64,000 nt of DNA from URNF01 sp045634325 (GCA_045634325.1 JAZRAA010000023.1:1-64000), one strand, 5' to 3'. Counted from the stretch's first letter, positions 40,837 to 50,814 are shown. The notes: generated by a model from the letters alone, not told the origin. Program-made: numbers and translations.

Positions 40837-41832
40837 ATGAAAAAAGGTATATCGAAAAAAATCATTAGCTTGATGCTCGTTGCGTGCATGATGCTGACCG
40901 TCGTTTTGAGCGGTTGCGGCTCATCCAAAGAAAAAATCTTAATCTACACCAGTGTGGAAGATTATGTCATTGCAGATATGAATCAAAGATTGGGCGAAGC
41001 ATTCCCCGATTATAACATCACGGTAGAATACGTTTCCACCGGCAATCACGCCGCAAAACTTCTCACCGAGGGCAAGAATTCGGAATGTGATATTTCCTAT
41101 GACCTGGAATACGCCTATATGGAACAGCTTGCAAGAGCCGGCGTGTTAGCCGACCTTTCCACCTATGACAAAAGCATCTATACCGAGGATACCATTGCCG
41201 GCGATAATTATTTGGTGCAATGCCGTGTAGGTGGTGCAGTCATTTTGAACACCCAAGTGCTCGAAGAAAAAGGATTGCCCGAACCGACAAGCTATCAAGA
41301 CCTTCTCGACCCCAAATACAAAGACCTCATTTCCATGGCCAACCCCAAATCTTCCGGCACCGGTTATATGTTCTATAAATCCCTGGTGAACGCTTGGGGC
41401 GAAGAAAGAGCGCTTGCATATTTTGATGAACTCACTAAAAACGTATTGCAATATACCTCTTCCGGTTCCGGTCCTGTGAATGCGCTGATTCAAAAAGAGG
41501 TTGCCATCGGCTTTGGTATGACATCCCACGCTGTTACGCAAATCAATCAGGGCGCACCTTTGAAAGTGCTCTTCTTCGAGGAAGGTTCGCCTTTCACCAT
41601 GTATGGTCAGTCCATCATTGCAGGCAAAGAAACACGTGAGAGTGTTAAAAAAGTGTTTGATTTCTTGGTGAACACCTACAGCTATGAACTGAACGAGAAG
41701 TTCTTCCCCGAAAAAATGTTCAAAGATAAAACTTTCGCAGTTGAAAACTATCCGGAGAACATCGTATACAGCGATATGCGTAACAACACTATCGAGGAGA
41801 AAGAAAGACTTTTGAATCTCTGGAAATATTAA
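40837..41832 (+). CDS. ABC transporter substrate-binding lipoprotein
   Basis: 331 residues from the ATG at 40837 (GGAGGT site); a TTG two codons earlier is less likely. Lipoprotein signal with lipobox V-L-S-G-C near residue 27, then an iron(III)/spermidine/aminoethylphosphonate-type binding protein: I-L-I-Y-T-S-V-E-D near 35-43 and V-G-G-A-V-I-L-N-T near 130. This class binds small anions or cations, among them Fe(III), polyamines and 2-aminoethylphosphonate. Position after a LicC-like gene makes a phosphorylated amino alcohol or related head group attractive as substrate. Ligand not provable by sequence. Confidence 0.82.
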   Translation: MKKGISKKIISLMLVACMMLTVVLSGCGSSKEKILIYTSVEDYVIADMNQRLGEAFPDYNITVEYVSTGNHAAKLLTEGKNSECDISYDLEYAYMEQLARAGVLADLSTYDKSIYTEDTIAGDNYLVQCRVGGAVILNTQVLEEKGLPEPTSYQDLLDPKYKDLISMANPKSSGTGYMFYKSLVNAWGEERALAYFDELTKNVLQYTSSGSGPVNALIQKEVAIGFGMTSHAVTQINQGAPLKVLFFEEGSPFTMYGQSIIAGKETRESVKKVFDFLVNTYSYELNEKFFPEKMFKDKTFAVENYPENIVYSDMRNNTIEEKERLLNLWKY

Positions 41833-41852
41833 GAAATTTTGAGGTAAGAAAA

Positions 41853-42629
41853 ATGAGCAACCTGAAAATAGTCGCAAAAGATTTAGAAATGGTTTTCGAC
41901 GGAAAGCGCACCTTGAATAAGGTCAGTTTTGACATTAGAACCGGTGAATTTCTCTCCATTCTCGGCCCTTCCGGCTGCGGAAAAACCACCATTCTGAGAA
42001 TTTTGGTGGGTCTCCTCGAGCCGACCGGCGGAACCGTTTGGAAAGACGGGGAAGACATTACGGATCTCTCCGCTTCCAATCGCGGCATGGGAATCGTGTT
42101 CCAAAACTATGCACTTTTTGAGAATATGACCGTGTTACAGAACGTAGAATATGCGCTGAAAATCCGCAAAGAAAACCGCAACGCCGCCGCAAGAAAGAGA
42201 ATCAGAGAGCTTGCCCTTTCCACCATTGAACAAATGGGGCTCAGTGAGCATATCAACAAGCTTCCCACCATGCTCTCCGGCGGTCAGCAACAAAGGGTTG
42301 CCATTGCAAGAACCATGGTGCTTAATCCCGACATTATTTTGTTTGACGAACCGATGTCTGCTTTGGACGTGGAAACCCGTCTTTCTCTTCGAGCAGAACT
42401 GAAAAGAATTCAGAAAGAATACGGCACTACCATGGTATATATCACCCACGACCAAGAAGAAGCCTTTGCCATGTCGGATAGAATTATGATTATGAAAGAA
42501 GCAAATATTGTTCAGCTGGCTACTCCCGATGAGATTATCGACCATCCGGCAGACGATTATGTCGAAAATTTCGTAATCAGAAATCTTCAAATTAAGATTG
42601 ATTCTTTGATGAAATGCGTGAGGACTTAA
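41853..42629 (+). CDS. ABC transporter ATP-binding protein
   Basis: 258 residues. Walker A G-P-S-G-C-G-K-T-T at about 38-46, signature L-S-G-G-Q-Q-Q-R-V near 138-146, Walker B I-I-L-F-D-E-P and H-loop T-H-D near 193. It belongs to the PotA/FbpC group but is shorter than PotA because the C-terminal TOBE domain is missing. It drives the importer whose binding protein and permease genes flank it, with 20 bases before it and 3 bases after. Confidence 0.88.
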   Translation: MSNLKIVAKDLEMVFDGKRTLNKVSFDIRTGEFLSILGPSGCGKTTILRILVGLLEPTGGTVWKDGEDITDLSASNRGMGIVFQNYALFENMTVLQNVEYALKIRKENRNAAARKRIRELALSTIEQMGLSEHINKLPTMLSGGQQQRVAIARTMVLNPDIILFDEPMSALDVETRLSLRAELKRIQKEYGTTMVYITHDQEEAFAMSDRIMIMKEANIVQLATPDEIIDHPADDYVENFVIRNLQIKIDSLMKCVRT

Positions 42630-42632
42630 AAA

Positions 42633-44249
42633 ATGAGTGAAGCAGTTAAGAAAAAAAGGCTGACCTTCGGCACTGCGGAATATACCAAAATACTGTTTTC
42701 CTTCATATTCATCGGTATGGTATTTATCCCGCTTTTCCGTATGTTCAGTTATATGGACAAACAAAGCATCAGCCGTGTTGTCTCTTCGCCTCTTTTTGGT
42801 GAAGCGGTATGGCACTCGCTGGTTTCTGCTGTCATCGGCACTTTAATCACCGTTGTATTGGCGCTTCTCTTGGCACTTTGTATTAAGAGAACAAAAATCC
42901 GTTTCAAAGGATTGTTCAGCATCATCTTCGTGTTGCCTATGTTACTCCCCTCCATTTCTCACGGTATGGGTTTGGTAATACTTTTTGGCAACAACGGCAT
43001 TCTGACCCGCCTTCTCCATATCCAAGGAAACATCTATGGCTTGGGCGGCATCGTAATGGGTTCTGTATTATATGCATTCCCCGTGGCATTTTTGATGCTC
43101 AGTGACGTCTTGCATTATGAAGATGGCTCTGCATATGAAGCGGCACGGGTGCTGGGCATCCCGAAATTCCGCCAACTCACCGCCATCTTGTTACCTTTCC
43201 TGCGCAAGCCCTTGATTTCGGTCATCTTCTCTATTTTTACACTGATTATTACCGACTACGGCGTACCGCTTATGGTGGGCGGAAAATATACCACCATTGC
43301 CAGTGTTATGTACCAGGAAGTAATCGGACAATTGGATTTCAGCAAAGGTGCGGTATACGGTTGCATCTTATTGGTTCCCGCAATTATTGCATTCCTCATC
43401 GATATTTTTAATAAGGACCGTGCCAATTCGGGATATGTTACCAAACCTTGTGCAAAATCCGAAAATAAAATCACCATGGCAGGCGCTTATGTGTATTGCA
43501 TCGCCACTTCGCTGGCGGTCATCATTCCTTTGCTTGCGTTTGTCGTCCTTGCTTTTGCAAAAGATTATCCCAACGACCTTACCTTCACTTTGGATAATAT
43601 TATCCAAACCTTTAATTTGAAGGCAGGAACGTATTTTGTGAATTCCCTTATCATCGCGACACTGGCTGCCATATTAGGTGTTATCATCGCCTTTATGACC
43701 GCCTATCTCTCGTCCAGAATGAAATCGAAAATGTCGCGGTTTTTACATCTGTCTTCCATGACCTCGGCGGCGATACCCGGAATGGTTTTGGGCCTTTCTT
43801 ACGTGTTGGCGTTCAACAAAACCCCCATCTATGGTACCATCATCGTATTGGTCTTGGTCAACGTCATCCACTTTATCGCATCCCCCTATCTCATGATTTA
43901 CAATTCGCTATGCAAAATCAATGAGAACTTGGAAGATGTGGCGCATACACTGGGCATCCACCGTGCTCTTTTGATGCGAGACGTTTTGATTCCTCAATGT
44001 AAATATACCATCTTGGAAATGTTCTCCTACTTCTTTGTGAACTGTATGATGACCATTTCCGCGGTATCTTTCTTGGCCAACACCGCAAACAAACCAGTCT
44101 CTTTGATGATAAATCAATTTGAAAGCCAGATGCAACTGGAGTGTGCAGCGGTGGTTTCCTTGATGATTCTCATCACCAATCTAGCCATGAAAGGAATCGT
44201 CCATCTGATAAAAAGCCGCAGGGCCAATACCTCAACCACAGTAGAATGA
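42633..44249 (+). CDS. ABC transporter permease, two fused permease domains
   Basis: 538 residues with twelve membrane helices in two permease halves, each with an E-A-A-type loop: Y-E-A-A-R-V-L-G-I in the first and L-E-D-V-A-H-T-L-G-I in the second, which contact the ATPase. Fused permeases of this kind are found in Fe(III) and aminoethylphosphonate importers (FbpB-like). The ATPase gene ends 3 bases before. A terminator follows directly. Confidence 0.85.
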   Translation: MSEAVKKKRLTFGTAEYTKILFSFIFIGMVFIPLFRMFSYMDKQSISRVVSSPLFGEAVWHSLVSAVIGTLITVVLALLLALCIKRTKIRFKGLFSIIFVLPMLLPSISHGMGLVILFGNNGILTRLLHIQGNIYGLGGIVMGSVLYAFPVAFLMLSDVLHYEDGSAYEAARVLGIPKFRQLTAILLPFLRKPLISVIFSIFTLIITDYGVPLMVGGKYTTIASVMYQEVIGQLDFSKGAVYGCILLVPAIIAFLIDIFNKDRANSGYVTKPCAKSENKITMAGAYVYCIATSLAVIIPLLAFVVLAFAKDYPNDLTFTLDNIIQTFNLKAGTYFVNSLIIATLAAILGVIIAFMTAYLSSRMKSKMSRFLHLSSMTSAAIPGMVLGLSYVLAFNKTPIYGTIIVLVLVNVIHFIASPYLMIYNSLCKINENLEDVAHTLGIHRALLMRDVLIPQCKYTILEMFSYFFVNCMMTISAVSFLANTANKPVSLMINQFESQMQLECAAVVSLMILITNLAMKGIVHLIKSRRANTSTTVE

Positions 44250-44253
44250 AATA

Positions 44254-44285
44254 AGCCTCCGTGTGAAACACGGAGGCTTTTCTTA
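44254..44285 (+). terminator. Rho-independent terminator
   Basis: Twelve-base stem AAGCCTCCGTGT/ACACGGAGGCTT (44254-44265 with 44269-44280), loop GAA, then a T-rich tail. It ends the ABC transporter genes; with the A-rich left side it may also serve the convergent gene at 44305. Confidence 0.88.
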
Positions 44286-44304
44286 TCGATTCAATTTCAC
44301 GTCT

Positions 44305-44976
44305 TTATAATACATAAAACAAAATACTCACATACTGCAACACACTGCCCATCACCACAAAAATGTGAAATACGGCGTGCATATAACGAATTTTCACGCC
44401 TAAACCGTATAAAACGGCGCCGATAGTGTAAGCGATACCGCCTGCCAATATCCACATAAAACCGTCTGCGGACAATATTTCCCGCACGGTTTTGGCGGCA
44501 AAAATGATGCACCAACCCATAGCGAGATAGCACAGCATGGAAAATACTGCGTATTTCTTCAAATCAATCGCGTTGAGCACAATACCCAATACAGCACATC
44601 CCCATTCTATGCCGAACACCACCCACGCGAGCACGGGAGAAGTCTCGCGAATGGAACAAAGCAAAATCGGCGTATACGTACCGGCAATCAAAAAATAGAT
44701 GGTACAGTGGTCCAGCACCTGCATCACCTTTTTGCCGAGGTTGGCGTGCAAACCGTGGTACACACTGGACATGGTATACAGTGCAATGAGGGAAGCGCCG
44801 TAAATTGCACTGCTCACCACACCCCATACGTTGTGTTTAAAAGCAGCCACCAACACACAGCTGATAAGCGCCACCACGCCGAATCCACCGCCGACAATAT
44901 GTGTTACCATATTAAAAATTTCCTCGCCCCGTGTATAATCAGGCAATCGTCTGTCTTTTAATTTTGTGCGTGTCAT
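44305..44976 (-). CDS. Hemolysin III/PAQR-family membrane protein
   Basis: 223 residues with seven membrane helices. Family residues are present: E-x-x-N-x-x-T-H near 20-27, S-S-x-x-Y-H at about 91-96, L-D-H-C-T-I-Y near 107-113 and, near the C-terminus, H-A-V-F-H. These His and Asp residues form a metal site in the CREST/PAQR superfamily. The name hemolysin III is historical and does not prove cell lysis. A GGGAGG site precedes the ATG. Stand-alone gene. Confidence 0.85.
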   Translation of the reverse strand: MTRTKLKDRRLPDYTRGEEIFNMVTHIVGGGFGVVALISCVLVAAFKHNVWGVVSSAIYGASLIALYTMSSVYHGLHANLGKKVMQVLDHCTIYFLIAGTYTPILLCSIRETSPVLAWVVFGIEWGCAVLGIVLNAIDLKKYAVFSMLCYLAMGWCIIFAAKTVREILSADGFMWILAGGIAYTIGAVLYGLGVKIRYMHAVFHIFVVMGSVLQYVSILFYVL

Positions 44977-45115
44977 ATTTCATCCTCCCTTTGTCAGTAT
45001 TGACAGTATATGCCCAACCAACCCACAAAAGCAATCCACACCTCGAAAATGCACTATACGGTATTTTTTGCCGTCGTAGAGCAGCTATCTTTTCGCTCTA
45101 CCGACAGTAGAACAA

Positions 45116-45149
45116 CAAAAAAAGACAGCGATGTTCAAACCTCGCTGTC
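45116..45149 (-). terminator. Bidirectional terminator at the end of the RNase M5-like gene
   Basis: GACAGCGA/TCGCTGTC (45124-45131 with 45142-45149) with seven T on the minus strand side and six T on the plus side. The stem includes the last codons and the stop of the gene. Confidence 0.82.
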
Positions 45150-45743
45150 TTTTTCTATCATTTTTATGGCGTTTTCAAATTCTTCCTTACTGACCGCCGT
45201 GTTTAGCACTTGGAGCAATCGATTTGCCGACAGTTTAGCAGGTAACCGCAGCGCGTGTTGCAATTGCTCACGCTTTACGGCACTATCCGTGCCACCCACC
45301 AATCCCATTTCGAACAAATCCGCTTTGGTGAGTGCGCAACCATGTGTGACGGACATCTGTTCATCCTCAAATGTCGCACCCGCACGCCGCAACGCTTCCA
45401 AAATCACTGTGTTGTCCACGCCCTCAACACCCAACAGTCCTTCTTTCGAAGGTGCAGATTTGCGGCGTTCCTTACCGACGATTTCGGGGATATAGGCGTG
45501 CTTAATATATTGTTTTTCCACCGCACCGCTCAAATAGGAGCGAATGACAAACCCTGCGCCGTCACTGTCGGTGAACACGATTAGCCCCCGCTCACGTGCC
45601 ATGCGGCGTAACAGTTCCAGTTGCTCCTCGTCTTTAAAAATTTGGAAACCATCCGTTTGCAAAATAGTGGCATCTACTGCGGAATGCAAGCGAATGGCAT
45701 CATATTTACCTTCCACCACAATCACTTCACGAATTCGTTTCAT
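45135..45743 (-). CDS. Toprim protein, ribonuclease M5-like (DUF4093)
   Basis: 202 residues from the ATG at 45743. The toprim motif E-V-I-V-V-E-G-K-Y-D is at the N-terminus with the catalytic Glu, and V-F-T-D-S-D-G-A-G near 56-64 gives the D-x-D. The C-terminal half is the DUF4093 part found with RNase M5-like proteins, which trim 5S rRNA in Firmicutes. The start can also be a GTG four codons earlier, where it would overlap the stop of holA. The two genes make an operon with comEC and typA upstream. Confidence 0.78.
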   Translation of the reverse strand: MKRIREVIVVEGKYDAIRLHSAVDATILQTDGFQIFKDEEQLELLRRMARERGLIVFTDSDGAGFVIRSYLSGAVEKQYIKHAYIPEIVGKERRKSAPSKEGLLGVEGVDNTVILEALRRAGATFEDEQMSVTHGCALTKADLFEMGLVGGTDSAVKREQLQHALRLPAKLSANRLLQVLNTAVSKEEFENAIKMIEKDSEV

Positions 45744-45751
45744 CACGCACC

Positions 45752-46771
45752 TCACAGCAATTTTGCGATGGTTTCTTCCAACACAAACCGCGGTACTGCA
45801 CGGGACGATTTGAGCAACGTGTCCGCATTTGCGAGGATTTCCAGTTTAGCCCGTAACTGTTCCACCGAAATGCGAGCCGCATCCTGCGCCGCATACCGCA
45901 AGCGGAATTCTTTGCGGGCATACGATGCCGCAAACACCTGCGCCACCTCATCGGTGCGAACACCCGCCGTGCTTGCCACCTTTGCACGATACATATCCAC
46001 ATACGTATTGCTCAACACCGCCAAAATGGCAATCGGGTCTTCCCGTTGTTGCAACAGCGTGTGCAATATACCGTATGCCTCGTCGTTTTTATGTCGCAAA
46101 ATCGCTTTAGATAGGTCAAACACCTTGGCTTCCAAGTTCTTGGTGGCGGCTTTGTAAATGAGCGCGGCGGTGATTTCCCCGCCATCTGCAAGCGCAATCA
46201 GTTTATCCAGCTCGTTGCCCAGTTGCAACATGTTGTCCCCTACCTGCTCCACCAGCAAAGCGGCATTTCCGGAAGACAACACACAGTTTCCCCGTGCTGC
46301 ACGTGCGCACAGCGCCGCCGCCAGTTCGGTAGTGGTTTTCTTTTTAAATTGCACCACGGCACCGTTTTTGTTAACCGCTTCAAACAACGCTTTCCATTTA
46401 GCGCTTTTGGTGGTCTGCGGTTGCAACTGCATATACATCAGCACCGTCACAGTAGTTTCGGGCGGATTTTCGAGGAGCGGCATCAACCGCTCGGCAGTAT
46501 CCCCCGTCGCAAAATCCAAATCCCGTATCACTACGCATTTGCGTTCCGCCATCAGCGGTAAAGCGTCAATTGCCTCTTCGATTTGGTCAAGCGTAGCGGT
46601 GTCTCCGTCAAATTTGACCATGTTAAACCCGCCCATATCCTCCGATACGGCAGCTTTGGCAATCGCATCGGCATAGTAAGCGGTCAGATACGCTTCTTCA
46701 CCGTACAGCAAATACACGGGACGCAATTCGCCCTTGATATCCTGCCGTAAATCTTTCTCGGAAATTGCCAT
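45752..46771 (-). CDS. holA: DNA polymerase III subunit delta
   Basis: 339 residues. N-terminal part of the delta fold: P-V-Y-L-L-Y-G-E-E-A-Y-L near 18-29, then the AAA+-like domain without working Walker motifs, and the C-terminal helical domain with A-I-L-A-V-L-S-N-T-Y near 244-253. Delta opens the beta clamp in the clamp loader. Its usual Firmicutes neighbour is comEC, as here (12 bases upstream). The ATG follows GGAGTGG. Confidence 0.88.
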   Translation of the reverse strand: MAISEKDLRQDIKGELRPVYLLYGEEAYLTAYYADAIAKAAVSEDMGGFNMVKFDGDTATLDQIEEAIDALPLMAERKCVVIRDLDFATGDTAERLMPLLENPPETTVTVLMYMQLQPQTTKSAKWKALFEAVNKNGAVVQFKKKTTTELAAALCARAARGNCVLSSGNAALLVEQVGDNMLQLGNELDKLIALADGGEITAALIYKAATKNLEAKVFDLSKAILRHKNDEAYGILHTLLQQREDPIAILAVLSNTYVDMYRAKVASTAGVRTDEVAQVFAASYARKEFRLRYAAQDAARISVEQLRAKLEILANADTLLKSSRAVPRFVLEETIAKLL

Positions 46772-46783
46772 CTTACCACTCCT

Positions 46784-48985
46784 TTACAAATACAATCGTC
46801 CCGCATCCGCAAAATCGCCCCGTTCGGTAGTGCACAGCACCATGTCTCCGTCGGTTGCCGTTAAATGAATGGGATACCGTCCCCACGGCAGTTGTGTGGT
46901 GTGATACCGCACCGTGTAAGGCGAACAGGTAAACACAACACGCCTCGTTTCCAATAGTGAAATTCCCTTGGGGACATCTCCATACAGCACAGCCAGATGC
47001 GCCTGCCGCCACGCTTGCGGCAACTGTGCCACATTGGCATCATTCGACGCCAACACGATATATGTTTCGCCCAATCGCAACCGCCACCAACCGTTTGCCG
47101 TTTCCAACAATCGATTTTCACCAAATGTGAACGCAGCCGTATCGGTAACGGTATATCTCCTTATATCGGCAATACCTGCCGTGTAATCCTCGCCGTCCGT
47201 GGCATACACCAACACATCAACGGGGATAGTTTCCAAAAAATCGGCAAGAGACGCCGTCACACTCATATCTCCCGCGGTAACCACCAGCACATCCAATGCA
47301 TCCAATCCACAGGTGTGAATATATTGTTTAGCGGCCATAATCGCATCATGCGAACCGCCCGATACAATTGCCATGTCACAATCGGCAGTCTCAATCACCG
47401 CAACCAAATCGTTTTCAGCATCCGCCACCCGCACGGTGACGGTGCGGCGAGTAAACAGTGTCAAACTGAACATACAAAATATAAGCAATGCCACACTCGA
47501 CATAGCCGTCCGCCGTAATCCCACACGCCCATACAATAAATACGCATAGTAGACGGCAAGAGGGATAACCGCGCACAAAACGGGAATAACCGCATACCGC
47601 AGTTGTAACTGCGCCGATGAAATGGCGGCAACGCCGTGCACGACCGCAAGCACCCATTTAGATGCCAGTCCCGCGACCAAGAATACACCTTTTGCCAACA
47701 GTGTGCCAAAGGGAAATAGACAAAACAGTCCGCCCAACAAACCACAGCAAAGCGCAATGGTGGTGGGATAGACCGCCAGCACATTGGCAAGCGGGGATAA
47801 TACGGAAAGACTGCCGAACACGTATGCAATAATCGGCAGTGTAAACGTCAACGCCGCGAGTGGCGTGCAAAACGCCAAAGCCAGCCTGCGCAACCACCGA
47901 TGCGTTCTTATCACTGCAAATCTATCACACAACCGCACCGCCAAAGGACTAAACACAATCAAGCCGAGTGTTGCAGCGAAACTCAGTAAAAACCCAACGT
48001 CTCTTACGGCGTACGGATTTTGTAATATAATCAACAAGAGCGCTGTTGCCAGCGAAGTGCGCGCATCCGCACGCACACGCAACGTCTGCCCAATCAGTAC
48101 AATGTGCAACATCACAGCCGCACGGACAACCGAATAGGTGAACCCGACCATGAGCATAAACAACCAAACGCAGCCAAGCGTAATAACCAAACCAAAACGA
48201 CGTTTGATTCTCAACAATTGGGTCAACTGATGCACCGCACCCGCCAACACCGTCATATGCAAACCGGAGACCACCAACAAATGTGACAATCCGCTTTTGC
48301 GGAAATCCTCCGTGATTGCATCTGACAAATCCTCGTCTTGTCCCAGACACACAGCCGCCAAAAAGTCGCCCTCTTTGCCCGGTAACACCGTATGTATGGC
48401 GCCAAGCAGTTTTTCACGCAAGCCGTCGCCCAAGCGTTCATACCAAACGCCGCTTCCTGCCGTCACTTTGGGCAAAGTCTCGCCATGTGCCAGTATATAA
48501 ATACCGTCACCATAGAGATATCTGCCGGCATTTGACGGCAGATACAGTGAAAAGGTACCTGCCACCTCGTCATACTGCTGTATCACACCATCGGTTTGCG
48601 CAAACGATACGCAAAGGCGGGTACCCGCAGGTAATGTATCACTGCTCATAACCGAAGCCGTATACAATTTCCCGTCGTCAGATGGCAGTTGTGTGATGCG
48701 CAATACCGCCTCATGTTCGGTATTGGCAAAATTCTCTACCGGAGATACCGCTATGCGTTGGTAGGTATACAGTAATACAGAACCGCACAGCACGGCAAAG
48801 GCCGTTACCGTCAACACGGTCAACCGCCGCAACGCGCGCACGCACAGTACAAACACCAGCGCCATCCCGCCGAGTAACGCAGTGCACCACGCATAACCCA
48901 CATCGGTTGCCGTCAATAGTGCTACCGTTGCAAACAATAGGAGTGCAAATACGTACAGCGGCCTTTTTAATCTGCCAAATTCCAT
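46784..48985 (-). CDS. comEC: ComEC/Rec2-type DNA uptake membrane protein with degenerate hydrolase domain
   Basis: 733 residues. DUF4131-like start with two membrane helices, then the competence domain (about 205-480) with the motif L-L-V-V-S-G-L-H-M at about 234-242 and many helices, then a C-terminal domain of beta-lactamase fold (about 520-733). In most ComEC the last domain has T-H-x-H-x-D-H; here the equivalent stretch reads V-V-T-A-G-D-M-S-V, so the metal site appears lost. The channel for single-stranded DNA may still work. It overlaps the typA stop by one base (TAATG). The absence of other com genes in the window says nothing about competence. Confidence 0.82.
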   Translation of the reverse strand: MEFGRLKRPLYVFALLLFATVALLTATDVGYAWCTALLGGMALVFVLCVRALRRLTVLTVTAFAVLCGSVLLYTYQRIAVSPVENFANTEHEAVLRITQLPSDDGKLYTASVMSSDTLPAGTRLCVSFAQTDGVIQQYDEVAGTFSLYLPSNAGRYLYGDGIYILAHGETLPKVTAGSGVWYERLGDGLREKLLGAIHTVLPGKEGDFLAAVCLGQDEDLSDAITEDFRKSGLSHLLVVSGLHMTVLAGAVHQLTQLLRIKRRFGLVITLGCVWLFMLMVGFTYSVVRAAVMLHIVLIGQTLRVRADARTSLATALLLIILQNPYAVRDVGFLLSFAATLGLIVFSPLAVRLCDRFAVIRTHRWLRRLALAFCTPLAALTFTLPIIAYVFGSLSVLSPLANVLAVYPTTIALCCGLLGGLFCLFPFGTLLAKGVFLVAGLASKWVLAVVHGVAAISSAQLQLRYAVIPVLCAVIPLAVYYAYLLYGRVGLRRTAMSSVALLIFCMFSLTLFTRRTVTVRVADAENDLVAVIETADCDMAIVSGGSHDAIMAAKQYIHTCGLDALDVLVVTAGDMSVTASLADFLETIPVDVLVYATDGEDYTAGIADIRRYTVTDTAAFTFGENRLLETANGWWRLRLGETYIVLASNDANVAQLPQAWRQAHLAVLYGDVPKGISLLETRRVVFTCSPYTVRYHTTQLPWGRYPIHLTATDGDMVLCTTERGDFADAGRLYL

Positions 48986-50814
48986 TATCCGTTTTTCTTT
49001 TTAGAAGCTTGTTTCAAGCGCTGTTCCTGCGACAAAATCTTCTTGCGAAGGCGAATGGACAACGGCGTTACCTCTACCAATTCGTCGTCATTGATGAATT
49101 CCAACGATTGTTCCAAAGAAAGCGTGGTCGGCGTTGTCAAGCGCAATGCCTCATCCGAACCGGAAGCACGCATATTGGTGACGTGCTTTTTCTTACACAC
49201 GTTCACCGCAATATCCTCGTCCTTGGGAGACTGACCGACGATCATACCCTCATATACAGGCACGCCCGCACCCACAAACAACGTGCCGCGCTCTTGTGCG
49301 TTATACAAGCCGTAGGTGCTGGTATCACCCGTTTCAAACACCACCAGTGAACCTTGCACACGCTGCGGAATTTCGCCCGCAAACGGCTCATACCCGTCAA
49401 ACACGCTATTCATAATACCATTACCATTGGTATCGGTCAAAAATTGTTGGCGATAGCCCATCAAACCTCTGGACGGAATGCGGAATTCCAAGTGGCTCAC
49501 GCCGGTATCACGGGTGCCCATGTTGCGAATTTCCGCTTTGCGCGGACCGAGTTTTTCCATCACCGCACCAACGTACTGCTCAGGCACCTCAATCATGAGC
49601 AATTCCATCGGTTCCAGCACGTTGCCGTTTGCATCCTCTTTGTAAATTACCTGCGGACGACTCACGGCGAATTCAAAACCTTGACGACGCATGGTTTCAA
49701 TGAGAATAGACAAATGTAATTCACCACGGCCCGACACCTCGAAAGCATCGGTAGAATCGGTTTCTTTCACCCGCATGCTGACGTTGGTTTCCACTTCTTT
49801 GAACAGGCGGTCACGCAAATTACGACTGGTGACAAATTTGCCCTCTTTGCCGGCAAACGGACTGTTGTTTACCATGAAAATCATGGAAATGGTAGGTTCA
49901 TCGATATTGATAAACGGCAACGGCTCCACGCAATCGGGATGGCAAGCCGTCTCACCAATGTTGATATCCGCAATACCTGTCACCGCAATCAAGTCACCAA
50001 ACGTTGCCGTCTCATGCTCAACACGGCGCAAACCTTCAAATTGGAACAATTTGCCGATTTTAGCTCGCACGGTGGTACCATCGGCACGGCAAACCGTCAC
50101 AGCTTGTCCGGTTTTCACGCTACCGCGTTCCACACGGCCGATGCCGATTCTGCCAACATATTCATCGTGGTCGATATTGGAAAACAAAATCTGCAACGGT
50201 GCATCGGGGTCACCCTCCGGTGCGGGTACGTGCTGCATAATTGCTTCAAACAACGGTTTCATATCGCCGCTTCTTGCCTGCGGGTCAAGAGAAGCATAGC
50301 CGTCTCTGCCGGAAGCATACACCACCGGAAAATCAATCTGGTCATCATCTGCGCCCAGTTCAATAAACAAATCCAGCAATTCGTCAATAACTTCAGCGGG
50401 ACGTGCGCCGTCACGGTCAATTTTATTGATAACCACCACCGGCGATTTGCCCAATCCCAACGCTTTTTTCAGCACAAAGCGCGTCTGCGGCATGCAACCC
50501 TCAAACGCATCCACCAACAGCAGAACACCATCCACCATCTGCAAAATGCGTTCCACCTCACCGCCGAAATCGGCGTGGCCGGGGGTATCCAAAATATTGA
50601 TTTTGGTATCGCCATACATCACGGCGGTGTTTTTCGATAAAATGGTGATACCACGCTCTTTTTCAAGGTCACCGGAATCCATCACACGCTCTGCTACCTG
50701 TTCGTTGGCGCGGAAAATACCACTTTGATGCAACATCTGGTCCACCAAAGTGGTTTTGCCGTGGTCAACGTGTGCAATAATCGCTACATTGCGTAAATTT
50801 TCTCTCTTTGCCAT
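48985..50814 (-). CDS. typA: Ribosome-associated GTPase TypA/BipA
   Basis: 609 residues from the ATG at 50814 (GGAAG site). GTPase motifs: A-H-V-D-H-G-K-T-T at 12-20, R-G-I-T-I near 53-57, D-T-P-G-H-A-D-F-G near 75-83 and N-K-I-D near 129. EF-G-like domains follow and a specific BipA C-terminus ends the protein. It acts on ribosomes, chiefly under stress and at low temperature. Normal length; no oddities. Confidence 0.95.
   Translation of the reverse strand: MAKRENLRNVAIIAHVDHGKTTLVDQMLHQSGIFRANEQVAERVMDSGDLEKERGITILSKNTAVMYGDTKINILDTPGHADFGGEVERILQMVDGVLLLVDAFEGCMPQTRFVLKKALGLGKSPVVVINKIDRDGARPAEVIDELLDLFIELGADDDQIDFPVVYASGRDGYASLDPQARSGDMKPLFEAIMQHVPAPEGDPDAPLQILFSNIDHDEYVGRIGIGRVERGSVKTGQAVTVCRADGTTVRAKIGKLFQFEGLRRVEHETATFGDLIAVTGIADINIGETACHPDCVEPLPFINIDEPTISMIFMVNNSPFAGKEGKFVTSRNLRDRLFKEVETNVSMRVKETDSTDAFEVSGRGELHLSILIETMRRQGFEFAVSRPQVIYKEDANGNVLEPMELLMIEVPEQYVGAVMEKLGPRKAEIRNMGTRDTGVSHLEFRIPSRGLMGYRQQFLTDTNGNGIMNSVFDGYEPFAGEIPQRVQGSLVVFETGDTSTYGLYNAQERGTLFVGAGVPVYEGMIVGQSPKDEDIAVNVCKKKHVTNMRASGSDEALRLTTPTTLSLEQSLEFINDDELVEVTPLSIRLRKKILSQEQRLKQASKKKNG

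Noticed and set aside
45073..45105. Hairpin GTCGTAGAGC/GCTCTACCGAC as a terminator
   Set aside because: A bulge is needed and no T-run follows on either strand; the better terminator is at 45116-45149.
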